Positions 5,361 to 5,665 of a DNA stretch of 5,665 nucleotides are shown here, piece after piece. The position numbers and the translations under genes were made by a program. The DNA comes from an uncultured Chloroflexota bacterium (GTDB taxonomy: Bacteria > Chloroflexota > Limnocylindria > Limnocylindrales > CSP1-4): the NCBI GenBank assembly GCA_903930745.1, contig CAIYZX010000362.1, forward strand, positions 1 to 5,665. Reading direction: 5' to 3'. Each line of letters starts with the position of its first letter. The first letter of the stretch is position 1. The notes beneath the pieces are model-generated. The model did not search any database and was not told where the DNA came from. It saw only the letters and a list, made by a program, of their open reading frames with translations.

Positions 5361-5665
5361 ATGCGCTTCTTCCGACGCGGTGGCTCGATGGACGAGCAGC
5401 CCCAGCAGCCCCAGGTGCCGGCTCCCGCCGATGACGCCCAGGAGGCCGATGACGACCTGATCGGCGACGAGTGGCGCACCGGCGCCCCCGATGGCGCGGA
5501 TGACGTCGCCCCCAGGGCACCCGCGACCGCCCCCGCCGCCCCCGCCGCACCGCCTGAGCCGGAGCCGCAGCCGGCCCCCACCCAGCAGTGGGCCTGGGGC
5601 GCGGACTGGACCGCGGAGAAGGCGGACGCCGCCCGCAAGGAGCGCGACCGAGAGGCGCTCGAGGC
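5361..5665 (+). CDS. ftsY: Probable signal recognition particle receptor FtsY, N-terminal A domain only (3' end missing)
   Basis: The frame opens at ATG 5361 and is still open at the window end (101 complete codons). It begins with a short basic-aromatic segment (MRFFRRGG), then turns into an acidic, Pro/Ala/Gln/Asp-rich stretch with no predicted fold (residues about 10-75), a cluster of three tryptophans (W77, W79, W83) and a charged, probably helical end (EKADAARKERDREALEA, 85-101). FtsY docks ribosome-SRP complexes at the membrane. Its N-terminal A domain is typically a short basic, membrane-touching start followed by variable acidic sequence, and ftsY often follows smc. The call therefore rests on position and composition. 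The GTPase NG domain that would prove it lies beyond the window. No signal peptide or membrane span is seen. An unrelated acidic protein cannot be excluded. Confidence 0.6.
   Translation, partial: MRFFRRGGSMDEQPQQPQVPAPADDAQEADDDLIGDEWRTGAPDGADDVAPRAPATAPAAPAAPPEPEPQPAPTQQWAWGADWTAEKADAARKERDREALE

Noticed and set aside
5388..5390. ATG at 5388 as the start of the last gene
   Set aside because: ATG 5361 has the Shine-Dalgarno at the right distance and adds the basic MRFFRRGG opening expected for this kind of protein.
5396..5414. Short direct repeat of CAGCCCCAG units near the start of the last gene
   Set aside because: It only encodes a Gln/Pro run (QPQQPQ) in a low-complexity domain and is too short to be called a functional repeat.
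3568..5550. Long - strand open frame covering the end of smc and the next gene
   Set aside because: Gly/Arg/Leu-biased shadow of conserved + strand coding sequence, including the SMC signature and Walker B region.

Overview
This window is a compact, one-directional block of housekeeping genes from a very GC-rich bacterium. The order, all on the + strand, is nusB (5' end outside the window), acpP, rnc, smc and the start of a fifth gene that is probably ftsY. Nothing in it looks like a mobile element, CRISPR array, RNA gene or defence system. I do not think it holds a new system. The points worth a second look are details inside known families.

Layout: bases 1-453 are the 3' part of nusB (antitermination and rRNA transcription). 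After 11 bases comes acpP (465-704, fatty-acid acyl carrier protein) with a strong Shine-Dalgarno that overlaps the nusB stop codon. A 20-base gap with overlapping inverted repeats and no clear Shine-Dalgarno leads to rnc (725-1603, RNase III). The stop of rnc overlaps the GTG start of smc (1600-5340, chromosome-structuring ATPase) by 4 bases (GTGA). After 20 bases with a good Shine-Dalgarno, an acidic, proline/alanine-rich reading frame starts at 5361 and runs off the end. Its position and composition fit the N-terminal A domain of the SRP receptor FtsY. Gaps are 0-20 bases and there is no visible promoter or terminator, so the block is most simply read as one operon or part of one.

The genes serve transcription and rRNA maturation (NusB, RNase III), lipid synthesis (ACP), chromosome segregation (SMC) and probably membrane protein targeting (FtsY). 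Clustering of acpP-rnc-smc-ftsY is known from many bacteria and implies co-expression of growth functions rather than one pathway.

Organism: the coding strand is strongly GC-rich, with Arg/Ala-rich proteins and few lysines. The nusB-acpP-rnc-smc order, with no rpmF or mutM around rnc, differs from the arrangement I expect in Actinobacteria. Together with the divergent SMC and RNase III motifs, it makes a high-GC Chloroflexota lineage my best guess. This is inference with low to moderate confidence.

The main oddities are: a serine where RNase III normally has a catalytic aspartate; a 20-base near-identical repeat at the two ends of rnc; a long disordered tail on RNase III; an SMC hinge without the usual glycine-pair motif; and two disordered interruptions in only one arm of the SMC coiled coil.
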